Part shown: piece by piece, positions 53,431-63,441 of the stretch
Numbering within the stretch: the first letter of the stretch is position 1
How the letters are laid out: every line of letters begins with the position of its first letter
Source of the DNA: Marinobacter salarius
GTDB lineage: Bacteria; Pseudomonadota; Gammaproteobacteria; Pseudomonadales; Oleiphilaceae
Assembly: GCF_032922745.1 (NCBI RefSeq)
Contig: NZ_CP136693.1
Span: forward strand, 2,728,001 to 2,792,000
Reading direction: 5' to 3'
DNA: 64,000 bases
Program-made: the position numbers and the translations under genes
The notes under the pieces: generated by a model
Databases searched by the model: none
What the model was told of the DNA's origin: nothing
Seen by the model: only the letters and a program-made list of their open reading frames with translations

Positions 53431-56127
53431 TTATCCCTGGCCACCAAATTTTTCCAGCACCTTCCTTGCTGAAGAGTTTTTGCCCACGCTTCGATACGCC
53501 TCTGCCAGGTGCAGCGCAATTTCTTCCGACTCTGGCTGTAGCTCATGGGCCTTTTCGAGAATCGGTACACTGGCTTCGTGGTTGCCGGCCTTGAGCATTA
53601 TCCATCCGTAGGTGTCCGCGACGGCCGCGTTGCCAGGGCTAAGCTCGTAGGCTTGCTTCGCCAGATCGATTGCCCGCTTGTCCCCATTTTCGTGATAGAT
53701 CCAGGCCAGGTTATTCAGCACCACAACGTTGCCGGGCGCGCTTTCAAGCAGGGTTTCGTAATTCGACCTGGCGCTTTCATACTGACCCTCGGATTGCTGC
53801 AGCAGTGCTAGTGTCAGAAGCAGTTGGTTGCTGCCGGGATACGTTTTACGGGCAGACTCAAGGAAAGAGAGTGCTTCCTGTGCTTTGCCGGATCGTTGCA
53901 GGTTTGTCGCGTATCCATTTGCGAGCTCGGCGTTGGGTCGCTTGCCGAGGGCAAGTTGGTAGAGTTCAGCCGCTTGTTGGAACTCTTTGCGCCGTTCGAA
54001 GTAAGCGGCTTCCGTCACGTAGGGCGCGGCGGATTCCGGGTGTTGCTGTTTGGTCTCCTGAATAATTCTCCGCGCTTCGTCTTCCTCGCCATCGTTGAAC
54101 GCTTTCTGAGCGGCCTGAAGAGCGATGTCCTGGTTCTCTGGGAACAATGCGCGCGCCCGGTCAAGGAGAGCGGCTGCCCTGGCGGTTTCTCCCGAGCTCT
54201 GGAGCGCGGCGGCTGTACTGCTGTAGATGCCTGCAACGAAGGGCGTAGCCGGCGCCGGGGTCGTTTGCTCGTTTCGCTCCAGCAGGGACGCCGTTAAATC
54301 GTCCGCTTCCTGCCGATTATTGTCCATGAGGGCTGCCTCAAGCAGGATCAGGCGGGGGCCAGTGGCTTCCGGGTTCTCTTTGAGAATCTCCCGCATGAAA
54401 CCTGTGGTTTCTTCGCGATCAAGAACGGTCGCCAGCCCCTGAAGTGCCTGGCGGCTATCCGGGGCGAGCCTGACCGCGGCCCGGAACTGCTTCTGCGCTT
54501 CCGCTTTATCGTCTTGGGTCAGTGCCAGTCTACCAAGCGCGATCAGCGGTGCCGGTGATTCGGGCGCTTTCTCCCTGGCCTCGTTGAAGTCTGTTTTAGC
54601 CGCGTCCACATTGCCTGCGGTGGCTGCGAGGCTTCCCCTGGTCATCAGGGCATTGATACTGTCAGGCGCCTCTTTAATCCACTGGGAGGCGGATTTTACA
54701 GCCTCGTCCATATTGCCAGAGCGTGCCTGGGCTTCAATGATGACACTGCGTGCCTGCTCCAGCTCAGGGGCGCTCTCAAGAACCCGGGTTGCCTCGGCAA
54801 TCGCCCGGTCATGTTCGCCCCGCTGGTTGAGGTAGGTCGCATACCGCAGCCTTAACTGGTGGTTGTCGGGGTTGCTTGCCAGTGCCTTGTCCATAAGCGT
54901 CTCGCCGGTTTTCAGGTCGCCACTTGCAAGCGTGGCAATGGCAACCATGGCGAGAGTTTCCGGGTCGGAGTTTTTGTCCTCCAGATTGGAGAGTATGGCT
55001 TGGGCGCCTTCTGGATTACGCATTTGCAGCCGCGCGGCGGCCAGCAATTTGCTGGCGGTTTCTGAATTCCCCGCTTCTGCGATGGGGGCCAGCAGCTTTT
55101 CAGCATCCTCTACCCGGCCTTGCCTGAACCGGACAAGACCTAGCATCAACGATGTCTGCTCATGATTGGGAGCCTGCGCCAGAACCTCTTCCAGATAGCG
55201 CGCGGCCTCATCGAGATCACCCTGTTCCACGGCTGTCTGGGCGGCCATCAGGTTGCTCTTGATCGTACCGGGGGCAGACTTGGCAAGTATTTCTTCGTAG
55301 ACAAAAGCTTCTGATTGCTTGCCCTGGGCTCTAAGGACGCGAATTAGGGACGAAATCGTGGCGTACTTGCGTTGGGTCATTACATCGTACTGACCGATGT
55401 CCTCGAGGGCTCTGATATAGGCATCTTCCGCTTTTTGCCACTCTTCCTGGGAAGCGGCGAGCTCGGCTTTCCAGAGCCATAGTTCTCCATTCGCCCCATC
55501 AACTTCTTCCGCCTCGCTGACCAGTGTTCGGGCCTTCGATACGTCACCGTCGGCGAACGCCGTTTTTGAGAGCCCCACCACCGATTCAACTTCCCCAGAG
55601 TCTATTTCACGTGCCCTGTTGAACGCAGTGCGGGCTTTTTCAAGTTCGTTGGAGGCCAGGAAGATCCGGCCTTCCAGCAGTGCCGCCTGGGTCTCAATCG
55701 GCCGGTCTGGGGAGGTGATGTCATCGAGGGCCGCCAGGGCGTCTTCAAAATCTTCCTGAAGCAGATTGGCTTCTGCGAGGATCAGGCTGGCGCGGTTCCG
55801 AACCTTTGTATCGATCTGTTCTGCTGGGAGGCGCTCCAGGATCTGATTCAGGTGCCGTTCGGCATTGGCCGCATCGCCTGCCCTGAGGAGATTGTTGACG
55901 ATCAGGAAATACGGTTCGATCTTTTCCGGTTGAAGCTCAATCGCGCTCCTGGCTTCCAGTGTGCTTGCCTTGAGTTCACCCTGACGCTGGAAAAAACGTG
56001 ACTGGTCAATATGACTCAGGTACTGGATGTCGTCCTGGCTCATTTCATTGCTGTCGCCACAGCCGGCGAGAGCGATTGAGATGGCGGCTGAGAGGAGGGT
56101 GGCACGTACTGCTGAAACTGGCTTCAT
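53431..56127 (-). CDS. prsT: XrtA-system TPR-repeat lipoprotein PrsT
   Basis: This 898-residue protein begins with a signal peptide and lipobox ALAGC (Cys23, then GDSN). The rest is tandem tetratricopeptide repeats of 34 residues, for example AEAQKQFRAAVRLAPDSRQA, LASNPDNHQLRLRYATYLNQ and AYELSPGNAAVADTYGWIML, ending EIALHLAEAYRSVGKNSSAR. It matches the very long TPR lipoproteins that accompany prsK and prsR in exosortase loci. A role as periplasmic or outer-membrane scaffold for export is likely. It is 52 bases after prsR and nine bases before xrtA. Confidence 0.93.
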   Translation of the reverse strand: MKPVSAVRATLLSAAISIALAGCGDSNEMSQDDIQYLSHIDQSRFFQRQGELKASTLEARSAIELQPEKIEPYFLIVNNLLRAGDAANAERHLNQILERLPAEQIDTKVRNRASLILAEANLLQEDFEDALAALDDITSPDRPIETQAALLEGRIFLASNELEKARTAFNRAREIDSGEVESVVGLSKTAFADGDVSKARTLVSEAEEVDGANGELWLWKAELAASQEEWQKAEDAYIRALEDIGQYDVMTQRKYATISSLIRVLRAQGKQSEAFVYEEILAKSAPGTIKSNLMAAQTAVEQGDLDEAARYLEEVLAQAPNHEQTSLMLGLVRFRQGRVEDAEKLLAPIAEAGNSETASKLLAAARLQMRNPEGAQAILSNLEDKNSDPETLAMVAIATLASGDLKTGETLMDKALASNPDNHQLRLRYATYLNQRGEHDRAIAEATRVLESAPELEQARSVIIEAQARSGNMDEAVKSASQWIKEAPDSINALMTRGSLAATAGNVDAAKTDFNEAREKAPESPAPLIALGRLALTQDDKAEAQKQFRAAVRLAPDSRQALQGLATVLDREETTGFMREILKENPEATGPRLILLEAALMDNNRQEADDLTASLLERNEQTTPAPATPFVAGIYSSTAAALQSSGETARAAALLDRARALFPENQDIALQAAQKAFNDGEEDEARRIIQETKQQHPESAAPYVTEAAYFERRKEFQQAAELYQLALGKRPNAELANGYATNLQRSGKAQEALSFLESARKTYPGSNQLLLTLALLQQSEGQYESARSNYETLLESAPGNVVVLNNLAWIYHENGDKRAIDLAKQAYELSPGNAAVADTYGWIMLKAGNHEASVPILEKAHELQPESEEIALHLAEAYRSVGKNSSARKVLEKFGGQG

Positions 56128-56179
56128 GGCCCTATTCCTTTTCCTTATCGGGTCTTGTTCTGGATTCCTTGCCTGCTAT

Positions 56180-57553
56180 TCAGGCACCTGAAGATTCGGG
56201 GGATGTTTCAATCCGATATTTATCAGTCAGGTTATACAGCGTTGGCCGGGTTACACCGAGCAGGCGTGAAGCCTGCGCCATATTGAAGCTGCAGGACTGC
56301 AGCGCCTGTACAATCGCGGCACGTTCCGCGTTTTCCCTGACCTGCCTGAGATTCAGTTGGCTTTCGGGGCCTTCAAGGTCGCAGTTTAGCTCAAGGTCGG
56401 CGGCGGTAACACGTTTGCCGTCGGCCATGATTGTGGCCCGTTTCACCTTATTGATCATTTCACGCACGTTGCCGGGCCATGGGTGGGTCTTGATGGCTTT
56501 GATGGCGTCTTCGGTAAAAGCCAGGTTGGGCCGATCCATTTGTTTGCCCAATGACTGCAACAGCGACTGTGCAACAACGAGAGCGTCGCCCTCACGCTCA
56601 CGAAGTGCAGGGACATCGAGAGTAATTTCACTGATCCGGTAGTAAAGGTCCTCGCGGAACGTCTCCTGGTCGATCAACTGCTGCACGTCCCGGTGAGTTG
56701 CGCACACCACGCGGACATCCACCGGAACCGGGTTGACTGAGCCAACCCGATCGACCACACGCTCCTGGAGAAAGCGGAGCAGCTTGGCCTGGAGGGGCAT
56801 GGGCATGTCACCAATCTCGTCCAGAAACAGGGTGCCGCCATTGGCGCTCTCGATTTTGCCTTTCTTGCTCTGGGTGGCGCCGGTGAAGGACCCCTTTTCA
56901 AAGCCAAAGAGCTCGCTTTCAAGGAGGTTTTCAGGAATAGCGGCGCAGTTGATGGCCGCAAAAGGCTTTTCGAAACGGTGGCTCAAGTCATGGAGCGCCC
57001 GTGCCAACAGCTCCTTGCCCGTGCCGGTTTCACCCGTGATAAGAGTGGTAACGTCAGTGGGGGCAACTTTTTCAAGGGTACGACAGATCGCAAGCATTTG
57101 CGGGCTGGCCGCGACGATACCTTTGATGTTGGTGCCATTACGCTGACGGGCCAGCTCCCGGTTGTCCCGCTCCAGTTCGGCCAATCGCAAAGCACGGTTA
57201 ACCACGAAGGTCAGAATGTCCGCATCCAGCGGCTTCTGGTAGAAGTCACTGGCCCCCATACCGATGGCTTTGACGGCGTTCTCCTTGTCTTCCCGGCCGG
57301 TGACCACAATGATTTTGGTCATGGGGGACAACCGAAGAATTTCCTCAAGCAGTAGAAAGCCTTCCTTCGCGCCACCAGGGTCCGGCGGCAGGCCCAGATC
57401 CAGAGTAATGACATCGGGTTCGCTTCGGCGCAGCGCAGTCAGGGCTGATTCCCGGTCGGCCGCAACGCTTACTTCCAGGTCTTCGCTGAAACACCAGCGC
57501 ATCTGGCTTTGCAAGCCCGGATCATCTTCTACGATTAGCAGTCGTCTACTCAC
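56180..57553 (-). CDS. prsR: Sigma54-dependent response regulator PrsR
   Basis: This is a 457-residue NtrC-type activator. The receiver domain (1-120) has Asp10, Asp11, phospho-acceptor Asp52 (VITLDLGLPP) and the conserved Lys in FYQKPLD. The AAA+ domain has ITGETGTGKELLARALHDLS, GSFTGA (the sigma54 contact loop, Ser replacing Ala) and GGTLFLDEIGDMP. The C-terminal Fis-type helix-turn-helix is FNMAQASRLLGVTRPTLYNL. It pairs with PrsK to switch on PEP-CTERM and EPS genes. I could not find sigma54 sites with confidence at the operon starts in this window. Confidence 0.95.
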   Translation of the reverse strand: MSRRLLIVEDDPGLQSQMRWCFSEDLEVSVAADRESALTALRRSEPDVITLDLGLPPDPGGAKEGFLLLEEILRLSPMTKIIVVTGREDKENAVKAIGMGASDFYQKPLDADILTFVVNRALRLAELERDNRELARQRNGTNIKGIVAASPQMLAICRTLEKVAPTDVTTLITGETGTGKELLARALHDLSHRFEKPFAAINCAAIPENLLESELFGFEKGSFTGATQSKKGKIESANGGTLFLDEIGDMPMPLQAKLLRFLQERVVDRVGSVNPVPVDVRVVCATHRDVQQLIDQETFREDLYYRISEITLDVPALREREGDALVVAQSLLQSLGKQMDRPNLAFTEDAIKAIKTHPWPGNVREMINKVKRATIMADGKRVTAADLELNCDLEGPESQLNLRQVRENAERAAIVQALQSCSFNMAQASRLLGVTRPTLYNLTDKYRIETSPESSGA

Positions 57554-57674
57554 AACGGTTACAAATCCCTTTCTGTAATGGTGACGGTCTTGTGATCAAT
57601 CCTCTAACTTCTGATTCTTAACCGAAGATTGACACTTTGCAATGATAGTGTTCGGTGCATTTCGATTTCGCCAA

Positions 57675-59807
57675 TTATTTGGCATTCTGCTGCGGCTGTG
57701 GGTCGCCGGTAATCAGTCGCTCGGGCTCTTCCGGGGCCGGTTCCGGTTTGAATCGGGCAATCGGGAACCGGATTGAGAAGCAGGAGCCCAGGTCCGGTTC
57801 GCTGGTTACATCGATATTGCCCCCAACGTTGCGCACATATTCCCTGGCCTGATAGGCGCCAATGCCCATACCCGTCAGCCCCTTGGTACTCTCGAACGGT
57901 TTGAATAACTGGGTCTGGATAAAATCCTCGGTCATGCCGGAACCGGTGTCCTGGATGAACAGCACGACGTTGCCCTTGGCGGTTTTCAGGGTGAGGGTGA
58001 TTTCGCCATCGGGTGGCGTGGCATCCTGCGCATTCTGAATCAGGTGGCCAAGAATACTGTAGAGTTGCTCCCGATCAGCGTTGATGAAGATTTTTCCGGG
58101 ATTATCGGCAACCCTCGGTGCAGGCTGGCGACGAGAGTAATGTTCAGACAGCTGACTGACAACCTCCGTCAGGTCGATCACTTCGGTCACCAGGGTTTCG
58201 TCCGCCGGCTTGCGGATGTGATCCACCAGATTCGACATTTTGCGCACGGCGTGGTCTGTTGTATGAATCATATCATCGATAAAGGCCGGGTTATCACGGT
58301 GCCTGGGGGCGTTCTTCACCAGCAAAGACAACTGTGCAATCAGTGTTTTCAGGTCATGCACCATGAAGGCGGACGCCTTGCTGACCGCCTCAAACTGCAT
58401 GGCCCTGGAAAGCCGGTTCTGGGCGTCGGTTTGCGCAAGCAGGTTGCAGGTCTGTCGTGCGACGACCTTGATCAGGTCAAAGTTCTCCCAGTTGAGCTCA
58501 ACACGCGCGTAGGGGTTACCGACCATGGCAATGCCGTATAAATCGTTACTGAGGTACAGGGGAATGACCAGCCAACCATCCGGTGTTTGCGAGATTGGAT
58601 CCGGAATCTCCAGCAGGTTGTAGCTAACCGGATCTCCGCGATACTCATGTAGGTCGATGATCCATTCCCGTTCCCCGAAAAAGCGGACAAGTTCGGAGTT
58701 GGCATCGATGGTCGTGTACTTTGGCGTAACCAGGTTGACGGCGTTTTTCAGGAGGAAGTCGCCCCTTTCCTCTCGTATCCACAGTGCCCCGGCGTTGCTT
58801 TCCACCAGGCCCGAAAGAATGCGGATGACCCGTTCGGGCAATGGTGGGCTGTCGCTGAGATCGGCCATTTCCCGGGTCATTCTCAGCCACTCTTCGCGGT
58901 AGTCGTATTTGTAATCGAAGAAGTTCTGGCTGATAAATACCATCAGTCGGGAACGCACGCGGCGGGAAACCAGCAGGGTGACGAGGAATACCAGCGCAAT
59001 GCTGAGGAAGAGTACCTGCAGGGCGTCGCCCCATTCGCCGCCCAGGGTTTTGACGTAGTAGCCGCCCAGTGAGAGAAACAACAAGTAACCACCGGCGAGT
59101 ATCAGGGCCCCGGCGTGGAAAACCGCTGAGCGGGAGAGTTGGAAATCCACGGGTTGTTTGCGGGTGTTAATCACGTTAACCGCAAACAGAGGCACCAGGG
59201 CGGCGTTTAACAGACCCCGGGCGTTCCAGAACGCCTCAGAGACCTGTCCGAAGAGCAGGGCGTCGGCGTACATGAAGAAGTCGAATGCAAACAGGCTGCC
59301 CACGGCTATACAAACGTACTTCATGCTGGACCGGCCGAACGACACGGAGTTACGCCATATCTGCTCAATCAGTGATAGTCCGAGTAGCGATAGCGCTATC
59401 TGGCCAACCACTTTGGTTTTACCGTCCAGAATGCTGAGCCCGAAGAAATATTCCAGGGCGCCGCTGCCGAGGAGAAGGGAAATCAGGATAAGCGTGGCTG
59501 CTGCCAGTACTTTCCGTAGGCGACCGACGAGGTTAGCAGACCTGAACGAATCGCGAAGTAATGCGAACAGGACCGTAATCCAGGCGGCATCACGCAGAAG
59601 TTCCAGCAGGTAGCGAATAAAGAAGCTTGGTTCGTTCCAGAGACTTTGGGTAACGAGTGAGCCTGCCCACAGCGTGGTAACCACGGCGGCGAGCAACAAA
59701 GAACGATCAATGTCCCGGCGCAGGTATCGGGTGGCAACCAACAGCGATAGCAGCCCAAAGGCGATCGCTGCCGTGGAATGACTGATCAGGCTGAAATTAT
59801 TCAACAT
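57675..59807 (-). CDS. prsK: XrtA-system histidine kinase PrsK
   Basis: This 710-residue sensor kinase has eight or nine membrane helices in residues 1-285. A GAF-like domain follows (about 315-460), then a dimerisation/phosphoacceptor helix with MVHDLKT (His484) and a HATPase domain, where HLIQNAQDATPPDGEI is the N box and DTGSGMTEDFI plus GMGIGAYQAREYV are the G boxes. The His box is the HDLKT variant typical of this family. It precedes prsR by 121 bases. The signal sensed is unknown; the membrane region has no large periplasmic domain, so the cue is probably membrane-linked. Confidence 0.95.
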   Translation of the reverse strand: MLNNFSLISHSTAAIAFGLLSLLVATRYLRRDIDRSLLLAAVVTTLWAGSLVTQSLWNEPSFFIRYLLELLRDAAWITVLFALLRDSFRSANLVGRLRKVLAAATLILISLLLGSGALEYFFGLSILDGKTKVVGQIALSLLGLSLIEQIWRNSVSFGRSSMKYVCIAVGSLFAFDFFMYADALLFGQVSEAFWNARGLLNAALVPLFAVNVINTRKQPVDFQLSRSAVFHAGALILAGGYLLFLSLGGYYVKTLGGEWGDALQVLFLSIALVFLVTLLVSRRVRSRLMVFISQNFFDYKYDYREEWLRMTREMADLSDSPPLPERVIRILSGLVESNAGALWIREERGDFLLKNAVNLVTPKYTTIDANSELVRFFGEREWIIDLHEYRGDPVSYNLLEIPDPISQTPDGWLVIPLYLSNDLYGIAMVGNPYARVELNWENFDLIKVVARQTCNLLAQTDAQNRLSRAMQFEAVSKASAFMVHDLKTLIAQLSLLVKNAPRHRDNPAFIDDMIHTTDHAVRKMSNLVDHIRKPADETLVTEVIDLTEVVSQLSEHYSRRQPAPRVADNPGKIFINADREQLYSILGHLIQNAQDATPPDGEITLTLKTAKGNVVLFIQDTGSGMTEDFIQTQLFKPFESTKGLTGMGIGAYQAREYVRNVGGNIDVTSEPDLGSCFSIRFPIARFKPEPAPEEPERLITGDPQPQQNAK

Positions 59808-59868
59808 GTTTCGCTTCCTGCGCTATGCGCCACTTCCCATAACGGCACCGAATTCGGTTCTGTGCCGT

Positions 59869-60816
59869 TCACACCGGCTTTTTGTTCTCCCGGTAGAACC
59901 GGAATATCTCTTTTAGCGGGCGCCTGGGAGTGAAATCGAATTCCCTGGCGAACGTCCTGCCGTCGATGACTACAGGATACTTGAAAAAGTGCATCAGGTA
60001 CGAAGGAAAACTTCGCAGGTTAAGAGTGCGCAGTATCATACGGGGCAGCACGGGGGGAATAGAGGGTATCGGTATACGGGCACAGCCGCAGAGCTTCAGC
60101 GCATGTTGGTAGGCCACCCAGTCCTGCGGCGCGACATTGAAAATCCCCCGCTGGGGTTTGTTGTAGGCGAGCACGATGGCATCGGCCATATCATCGATAT
60201 GGATAAACTGCATCATCGGTGAAAAGCCGGCCAGAACAGGTGCCCGCTCCATACCCAGCAAGGTGCTGATGGAGTTGCGCACGCCCGGACCGACAATGTT
60301 GCAGGGTCGCAGAATGGTGATGTTCAGATCCGGGTAGCGCCACAGGTAAATGTTGGCCAGATTCTCCAGTTCCACGGAGTCAATCAGGTCCGCGCTCAGC
60401 CCCGCACTTTTCAGCGGAGCTTCCTCGTCAATCAGCGCCGGGTTGTAGGCCACCGCGCCATAGACGTGGAAGGTCGACAGCACCACCACCCTCTTGATGT
60501 TGTACTTGTGGCTCAGGTCCAGCAGTTTCTGGGTGCCGAGCACGTTGGCGTTGTAACGGCGCATCCGGGTAAGCTGGCTCGACATGATGCGGCCGAGATG
60601 AATGACGCCATCAAACTGGTAACGCCGGAAAAGGTCTTCGAAGGAGCGCTTGTTGAAGTCGATGCAGTAGCTGGGTATGTCGTCGCCCAGATAGACCTGT
60701 TCCCGAAAATCCACGGCAACGAGGTTGCAGGTATCCCGAAGGCGGCTGATCACCTGTTGGGCGAGGGCACCGGCTGCACCTGTTACAAGAATCTGGGGCC
60801 TGCTTTTTTCTACCAT
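59869..60816 (-). CDS. NAD-dependent epimerase/dehydratase (extended SDR)
   Basis: This is an SDR protein of 315 residues. The Rossmann Gly motif is ILVTGAAGALAQQV, the catalytic region has VVLSTFHVYGAVAYN, where the usual YxxxK appears changed (HVYGAVAYN), and ILRPCNIVGPGVRNS marks the substrate end. It resembles nucleotide-sugar epimerases. The gene starts at the last base of the preceding acyltransferase (ATGA overlap) and lies 61 bases before prsK, so it is part of the same long minus-strand transcript. The substrate, sugar or other, is unclear. Confidence 0.8.
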   Translation of the reverse strand: MVEKSRPQILVTGAAGALAQQVISRLRDTCNLVAVDFREQVYLGDDIPSYCIDFNKRSFEDLFRRYQFDGVIHLGRIMSSQLTRMRRYNANVLGTQKLLDLSHKYNIKRVVVLSTFHVYGAVAYNPALIDEEAPLKSAGLSADLIDSVELENLANIYLWRYPDLNITILRPCNIVGPGVRNSISTLLGMERAPVLAGFSPMMQFIHIDDMADAIVLAYNKPQRGIFNVAPQDWVAYQHALKLCGCARIPIPSIPPVLPRMILRTLNLRSFPSYLMHFFKYPVVIDGRTFAREFDFTPRRPLKEIFRFYRENKKPV

Positions 60817-61631
60817 CAGAACAGCCTTTTCCTTTCGCTCAGTCCGGTATCGATCAATTCACTGATCGCCGCCTTAACCTGTTCCACCCGCTCTGTCACC
60901 TGTTCTTCTGGAATTTCCAGGTCGTCAAACATCATCGGGTCGCCAAAATTCAGATGGACTTTGGCTGGCAAGACAAACGGCATGGCCACCGGGGCATAGG
61001 GAATGCCCAGCCATCGAGCCAGTGGTTTTATGTTGGCGATGGCGGGAATGGTTTCCTCACATCCGACCACGCCTACCGGCACTATGGGTGCCTTGTATTT
61101 CATGGCCAGGTGCATGAAGCCGTTACCGAACCGCTTGAGCTTGTACCGGTCCTGATACAGCTTGCCAGACCCGCGAATGCCCTCGGGGAATACTATGACG
61201 GCCTCGCCGTTGGCCAGCATCTTGGCGCAATTGGTGGGATCGCCCAAAACAGCGCCAAACTCGTTCAGCAAATTGCCGAGGTAGGGGACCGTCGGAAAAA
61301 AACGTTCGATCATTGCCCGGGGAATGCGTGGGTTATTCTCGCGAGAGGCAAGGGCGTAGGCGATCAGAAGTCCATCAACCGGCAACTGCCCGCTGTGATT
61401 CGGGACGATCAGCACCGGCCCCTCCGCGGGAATCTTGTCAACACCGGTGGCTTCCACCCGAAAATACTTTTCATAGATCTGGCGGGTCAGGGAGAAACCG
61501 TACTTCATCACTTCGTTGTTGTAGCCCCAGGGGTCGTAACCCAGAGAACCGATCGGCTTGCGGATGCGATTGATGTGGTTCTCCAGTTCCGCCGGGATCA
61601 ACCGGGACTTCAGAATCGATGCTAGACCCAT
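60816..61631 (-). CDS. Lysophospholipid acyltransferase family protein (PlsC-like)
   Basis: The 271-residue protein has PlsC-like acyltransferase motifs: GPVLIVPNHSGQLPVDGLLI, with the His-Asp pair separated by six residues and not four, FGAVLGDPTNCAKMLANGEA, and VIVFPEGIRGSGKLYQD, the acceptor-binding EG motif. Then PIVPVGVVGCEETIP follows. It could acylate a lipid or sugar acceptor for the envelope. It begins seven bases after the mutarotase stop and overlaps the epimerase start. The widened His-Asp spacing hints at an acceptor different from lysophosphatidate. Confidence 0.85.
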   Translation of the reverse strand: MGLASILKSRLIPAELENHINRIRKPIGSLGYDPWGYNNEVMKYGFSLTRQIYEKYFRVEATGVDKIPAEGPVLIVPNHSGQLPVDGLLIAYALASRENNPRIPRAMIERFFPTVPYLGNLLNEFGAVLGDPTNCAKMLANGEAVIVFPEGIRGSGKLYQDRYKLKRFGNGFMHLAMKYKAPIVPVGVVGCEETIPAIANIKPLARWLGIPYAPVAMPFVLPAKVHLNFGDPMMFDDLEIPEEQVTERVEQVKAAISELIDTGLSERKRLF

Positions 61632-61638
61632 GTGGTTT

Positions 61639-62532
61639 CTACTCTCTTCCTATCATAACGCCAAGGGTATGACTCTGGCCTGTATTCAGCACGCGGTAGT
61701 CACCGAGGGCGTTGGCGCTTTCAACGCACAGCATGGACTGCCAGGCAACGTCGGGGAAATCCGACAATCGCGCCGCCTTCTCCGGCCCCGGATTCCATAC
61801 AACCGTGGAGTCGCTTCCGATGGCAGTGATGCGACGGTTCCCTGATGGGGTTTCGACGATCAACGGGTTGCCACTTTCATAGATGCGATCGGTTTCGCCC
61901 TCGAAACTCACAGGTCCTTGCTGTGTGTGGTAGCTCCAGTCTTTCAGGGAATCCACATATCCGCAGTTTTCGAGGCCTCTGACCAGCGTTCCGGAAATGT
62001 CCGGGGTCGGAAGATAGGTGTGAAGTGCCTGGGTAAAGGCCAGGGGCTCCGAGCCCGCATTGGTAGTGGTTAATGCCAGTTGGCATCCGTCTGCAGAGAA
62101 GTGGAAGGTCATCAGTAACCGGGCGCGGCCGTTCCAGGCATCGGAAAAGTCACTGTTCGCATCCAGTGACAGGCTGATTTCCACGTCGTGCGCGGTTTCC
62201 CTTACATCCTCCAGTTTCCACACTGCCGTGCGGGCGAAACCGTGGGAGCTGGTGGTCAGTAGCCTGCGTCGAACTTCCGGGGGATTTTTCTCGGGCGCGC
62301 CAAACCAGGGCCAGCATAGGGGGATACCACCACGGATGGCCACGCCGGGTTCAAAACGCGCGGTGTCGCTCATCCACAGCCAGTCAGGCTCGTTGTGGGC
62401 GGCAAAGTGGGTAAGGTGGGCGCCCTGCAGGAAAAGGCGGGCGCGGAACAGGGGGTGGTGTACCTCCATGGCTTCCAGTTGCCCGATGGTTGTCCATCGG
62501 GTGAACGACCAGTGCCCGGGTTTTAGTGTCAC
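61639..62532 (-). CDS. D-hexose-6-phosphate mutarotase-like (aldose 1-epimerase family, YeaD type)
   Basis: The beta-sandwich epimerase interconverts alpha and beta anomers of hexose 6-phosphates. Visible motifs are HLTHFAAHNEPDWLWMSD, FEPGVAIRGGIPLCWPWFG, SSHGFARTAVW with the catalytic His, and DVAWQSMLCVESANAL with the catalytic Glu. I place the start at GTG 62532, preceded by GAGG six bases away; a TTG at 62565 is also open. About 297 residues is normal. It heads the minus-strand run that leads to prsK, and is probably a housekeeping enzyme of sugar supply. Confidence 0.85.
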   Translation of the reverse strand: MTLKPGHWSFTRWTTIGQLEAMEVHHPLFRARLFLQGAHLTHFAAHNEPDWLWMSDTARFEPGVAIRGGIPLCWPWFGAPEKNPPEVRRRLLTTSSHGFARTAVWKLEDVRETAHDVEISLSLDANSDFSDAWNGRARLLMTFHFSADGCQLALTTTNAGSEPLAFTQALHTYLPTPDISGTLVRGLENCGYVDSLKDWSYHTQQGPVSFEGETDRIYESGNPLIVETPSGNRRITAIGSDSTVVWNPGPEKAARLSDFPDVAWQSMLCVESANALGDYRVLNTGQSHTLGVMIGRE

Positions 62533-62686
62533 GTAGTGCCTCGTTACAGCTTTCTGGGTGGTCAATGGGTTGTCGGTCTGAGGTGCCGCGAGAGTTACGG
62601 CATGTCCTTATACTCAGGGTAAATTAAAACTGTCCTTACGGCGAGAAACCATCATAAAATCGGCCGACCCCGTCGGAGTTTGATGA
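62533..62686. promoter_or_regulatory. Divergent intergenic region
   Basis: About 150 bases separate the mutarotase start from the oxygenase start, so promoters for both directions should lie here. AAATTAAAACTG at 62622-62633 and CATAAAATC near 62653-62661 are AT-rich enough for -10 boxes on the plus strand. No clear operator or hairpin is visible. Confidence 0.3.
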
Positions 62687-63379
62687 ATGATTGAACAGAT
62701 TGCTGCCTCAGTTCCCGAGTCTCGCCAGGCTGGAGTCGATCTTTCGGCGCCGGGAAGCGATCAGTGGCTTGATGACTTGGCCGATGGTCTCACGGAACAT
62801 GGCTGGATGAGCCAGGATGTGTCGTTGCTGTTGACCCCGTCCCTTTTAGAGGGGCTTCGCAATGAAGTTCGGATACTGGACCGGACCGAGGCATTGCGTA
62901 AGGCCGGTGTGGGGCGCGGTCAGGATTTGCTGCAGGACAGATCGGTAAGAAGAGACAAAATTGCGTGGCTGCAGGGGGTGACGCCGGTTCAGGCGGCGTT
63001 GTTCGGGTTCTTCGAGTCGGTCAGGCTGGGATTGAACGAGCGACTGTTCCTGGGGCTGAAACGGTTTGAGGCACACTACGCCACCTATCACAACGGTGAC
63101 TTCTACCGCCGCCATGTGGATAGTTTCCAGGGTAGGGCGTCGCGGGTTGTCAGCCTGGTGCTGTACCTCAATGAGGGTTGGCAGGAAGCCGACGGTGGCG
63201 CGTTGCAGATTTTCAATCGTGAAAACGAGAACGAGGTGTGTGGCGTCGTATTACCACTGGCAGGTCGGATGGCGCTGTTCATGAGCGAAGAGATTCCCCA
63301 TGAGGTGTTACCGGCTCATCGTACCCGTTACAGCGTCGCCTGCTGGTTCCGATGCGATGAAGTGCCGTTGCCATTGTAG
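62687..63379 (+). CDS. 2OG-Fe(II) oxygenase (prolyl-4-hydroxylase/SM-20-like)
   Basis: This 230-residue protein has the double-stranded beta-helix of iron-dependent dioxygenases. The metal ligands are in DFYRRHVDSFQG (HxD) and, distally, EEIPHEVLPAHRTRYSVACW (His, with Arg in RxS for 2-oxoglutarate). VVSLVLYLNEGWQEADGGAL lies between. The N-terminal half contains a charged helix typical of SM-20-type proteins. Neighbours are the divergent mutarotase and the 4.5S RNA, so it is not clearly part of the EPS locus. The substrate is likely protein but unknown. Confidence 0.85.
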   Translation: MIEQIAASVPESRQAGVDLSAPGSDQWLDDLADGLTEHGWMSQDVSLLLTPSLLEGLRNEVRILDRTEALRKAGVGRGQDLLQDRSVRRDKIAWLQGVTPVQAALFGFFESVRLGLNERLFLGLKRFEAHYATYHNGDFYRRHVDSFQGRASRVVSLVLYLNEGWQEADGGALQIFNRENENEVCGVVLPLAGRMALFMSEEIPHEVLPAHRTRYSVACWFRCDEVPLPL

Positions 63380-63441
63380 TGCCCGAACCCTTTTGCTAAT
63401 ATGCGCGCCGCTTTGAGGGATTTCGCCCCAAAGCCCGTTAT

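Noticed and set aside
57554..57674. Possible sigma54 -24/-12 site between prsK and prsR
   Set aside because: TGACAC and TTGCA occur close together but with the wrong spacing between the GG and GC elements.
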